DNA from: Patescibacteria group bacterium
GTDB lineage: Bacteria; Patescibacteriota; SOKK01
Assembly: GCA_004374725.1 (NCBI GenBank)
Contig: SOKK01000101.1
Span: 1-5,138, forward strand
Length of the DNA stretch: 5,138 nt
Direction: 5' to 3'
The notes below the pieces were generated by a model. The model was not told the origin of the DNA, did no database searches, and worked only from the letters and a program-made list of their open reading frames with translations. This document shows positions 4,327 through 5,138 of the stretch, piece after piece (position 1 is the first letter of the stretch; each line of letters begins with the position of its first letter). Position numbers and translations under genes: made by a program.

Positions 4327-5138
4327 CTATTTTTTAATCAGAGCGATCATCTTTTTGTCTGTTGTTAGTTTTCCTTTGTAGGAAAGGATGAATTGTTCCT
4401 GACTTGAAGAGGGGTAGGTTTGCTCAAGCTTTAAGGGTTCTGCAATTTTAACTGTTCCCTCGAAGCTACTTCCTTTGCTTCCGGATTGCTTTTGAAGATA
4501 AAGAATATATTTTTGAACTGGTTTGAAAATTCCTGGTTTTAACCTGAAGGGGAGTTTATATTTAAGGGTTACTCGGGATGTTTTTCCTTGATGAGTTTTA
4601 ACCCAGGTTCCAAAGACTGTTTTTCCCTTTTCAGCACTGATTTCAATTGGTTCTCTGTTACCTTTGCTTTCAATTAAAGTACTGCCTTCCGGAACCAGAA
4701 CTCGCATGTAATCTTTATTGATCCCTGCTCTGAAATAATTAGCTTCTGTGTGTTCACGAACAACTACAACTGTGCGGATAATCTCTCCGTTTTTTTGGAT
4801 CTCAGTTGTGCTTTTAATTGTTTCCTTCATTGCTGCAGAACTTTTATTGCCGGTTAGATTACTGTTGATTACACTAAGATAATCTACTTTAGAGTCCTGG
4901 GATTCTTTAATTTCTCCTCCGAGGCCAATCTTTAAGATTAAATCTTCTTCTTGGGGATGATAAGAAAAGGCAAGAAGATGCTTTTCATTTTTGTTTTGAC
5001 TAATGATATTTAGGAATTTAAACCAATTCTTCTTTTGCTCGACTAGTTTAGTGAGTAGCCTGGGAGCAAAATCGATTAAAAATTCTTTGGGGTTTTCTTC
5101 ATTGGTGTAGTCTTTCTCAACTTTGACTTGAGTTGTTC
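4327..5138 (-). CDS. DUF4012 protein, C-terminal part (5' partial)
   Basis: The frame is open from the right edge to the TAG at 4327-4329, giving 269 visible residues; the N-terminus lies beyond the window. The ATG at 4830 inside the frame is not the true start, because the family signature spans it: DYLSVINSNLTGNKSSAAM at visible residues 85-103, resembling the DUF4012 pattern DYLxVxNxNLxGxK followed by a beta-rich C-terminal domain. In that domain DYMRVLVPEGSTL (142-154) matches the family YxRvyvPxGS segment. DUF4012 proteins are usually large, with an N-terminal membrane anchor and an extracytoplasmic body, and are common in Patescibacteria and some Actinobacteria; their function is not established, and an envelope role is only inferred. 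No membrane segment or Cys occurs in the visible part. The gene converges on lspA. Confidence 0.8.
   Translation of the reverse strand, partial: TTQVKVEKDYTNEENPKEFLIDFAPRLLTKLVEQKKNWFKFLNIISQNKNEKHLLAFSYHPQEEDLILKIGLGGEIKESQDSKVDYLSVINSNLTGNKSSAAMKETIKSTTEIQKNGEIIRTVVVVREHTEANYFRAGINKDYMRVLVPEGSTLIESKGNREPIEISAEKGKTVFGTWVKTHQGKTSRVTLKYKLPFRLKPGIFKPVQKYILYLQKQSGSKGSSFEGTVKIAEPLKLEQTYPSSSQEQFILSYKGKLTTDKKMIALIKK

Noticed and set aside
4327..4830. A complete 167-residue gene starting at the ATG at 4830
   Set aside because: The frame stays open to the window edge and the DUF4012 signature spans this ATG, so it is an internal methionine of a longer protein.

Overview
The window looks like a chromosomal piece of a Patescibacteria (CPR) genome, possibly of the Microgenomates type. 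That placement is an inference from the combination of a DUF11-repeat surface protein with a sortase-like tail, a DUF4012 protein, a UPF0173-type metallo-beta-lactamase-fold protein, very tight gene packing and moderate-to-low GC. Sampled 60-base lines range from about 30% GC in the DUF4012 gene and 35% in lgt to about 47-50% in the two leftmost genes. Known protein families read through without internal TGA, so the standard bacterial code fits. No protein or 16S search was possible.

Layout. (1) Bases 1-927 hold the 3' end of a surface protein with DUF11-like repeats and a C-terminal LTKTG/hydrophobic/basic tail, followed by its own terminator. (2) Bases 1001-1500 hold a small secreted protein of unknown family on the minus strand, with its own terminator, so the first two genes converge on two back-to-back hairpins. 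(3) Bases 1501-1687 are a compact divergent promoter region: near-consensus sigma70-type promoters drive the secreted-protein gene leftward and the metal-dependent hydrolase gene rightward, and a GC-rich palindrome sits in the hydrolase leader. (4) Bases 1688-2338 encode the MBL-fold hydrolase. (5) Bases 2326-2632 contain two tRNA genes, Gly(CCC) and Thr(CGT), abutting with no spacer and flanked on both sides by tracts of degenerate 7-bp repeats that can fold back on themselves. (6) Bases 2633-4255 are a tight three-gene operon, lgt - traR/dksA-like - lspA, closed by a bidirectional terminator. (7) Bases 4327-5138 are the C-terminal part of a DUF4012 protein on the minus strand, running off the right edge.

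How the genes fit together: Lgt attaches diacylglycerol to the lipobox cysteine of prolipoproteins and LspA then removes the signal peptide, so the operon encodes the two core steps of lipoprotein maturation, with a small zinc-finger regulator between them. The DUF11 protein, the small secreted protein and the DUF4012 protein are all predicted to be exported or membrane-linked, so the neighbourhood has a cell-envelope flavour. I see no CRISPR array, transposase, integrase or defence module. The most unusual structure is the pair of heptad-repeat tracts around the tRNAs.
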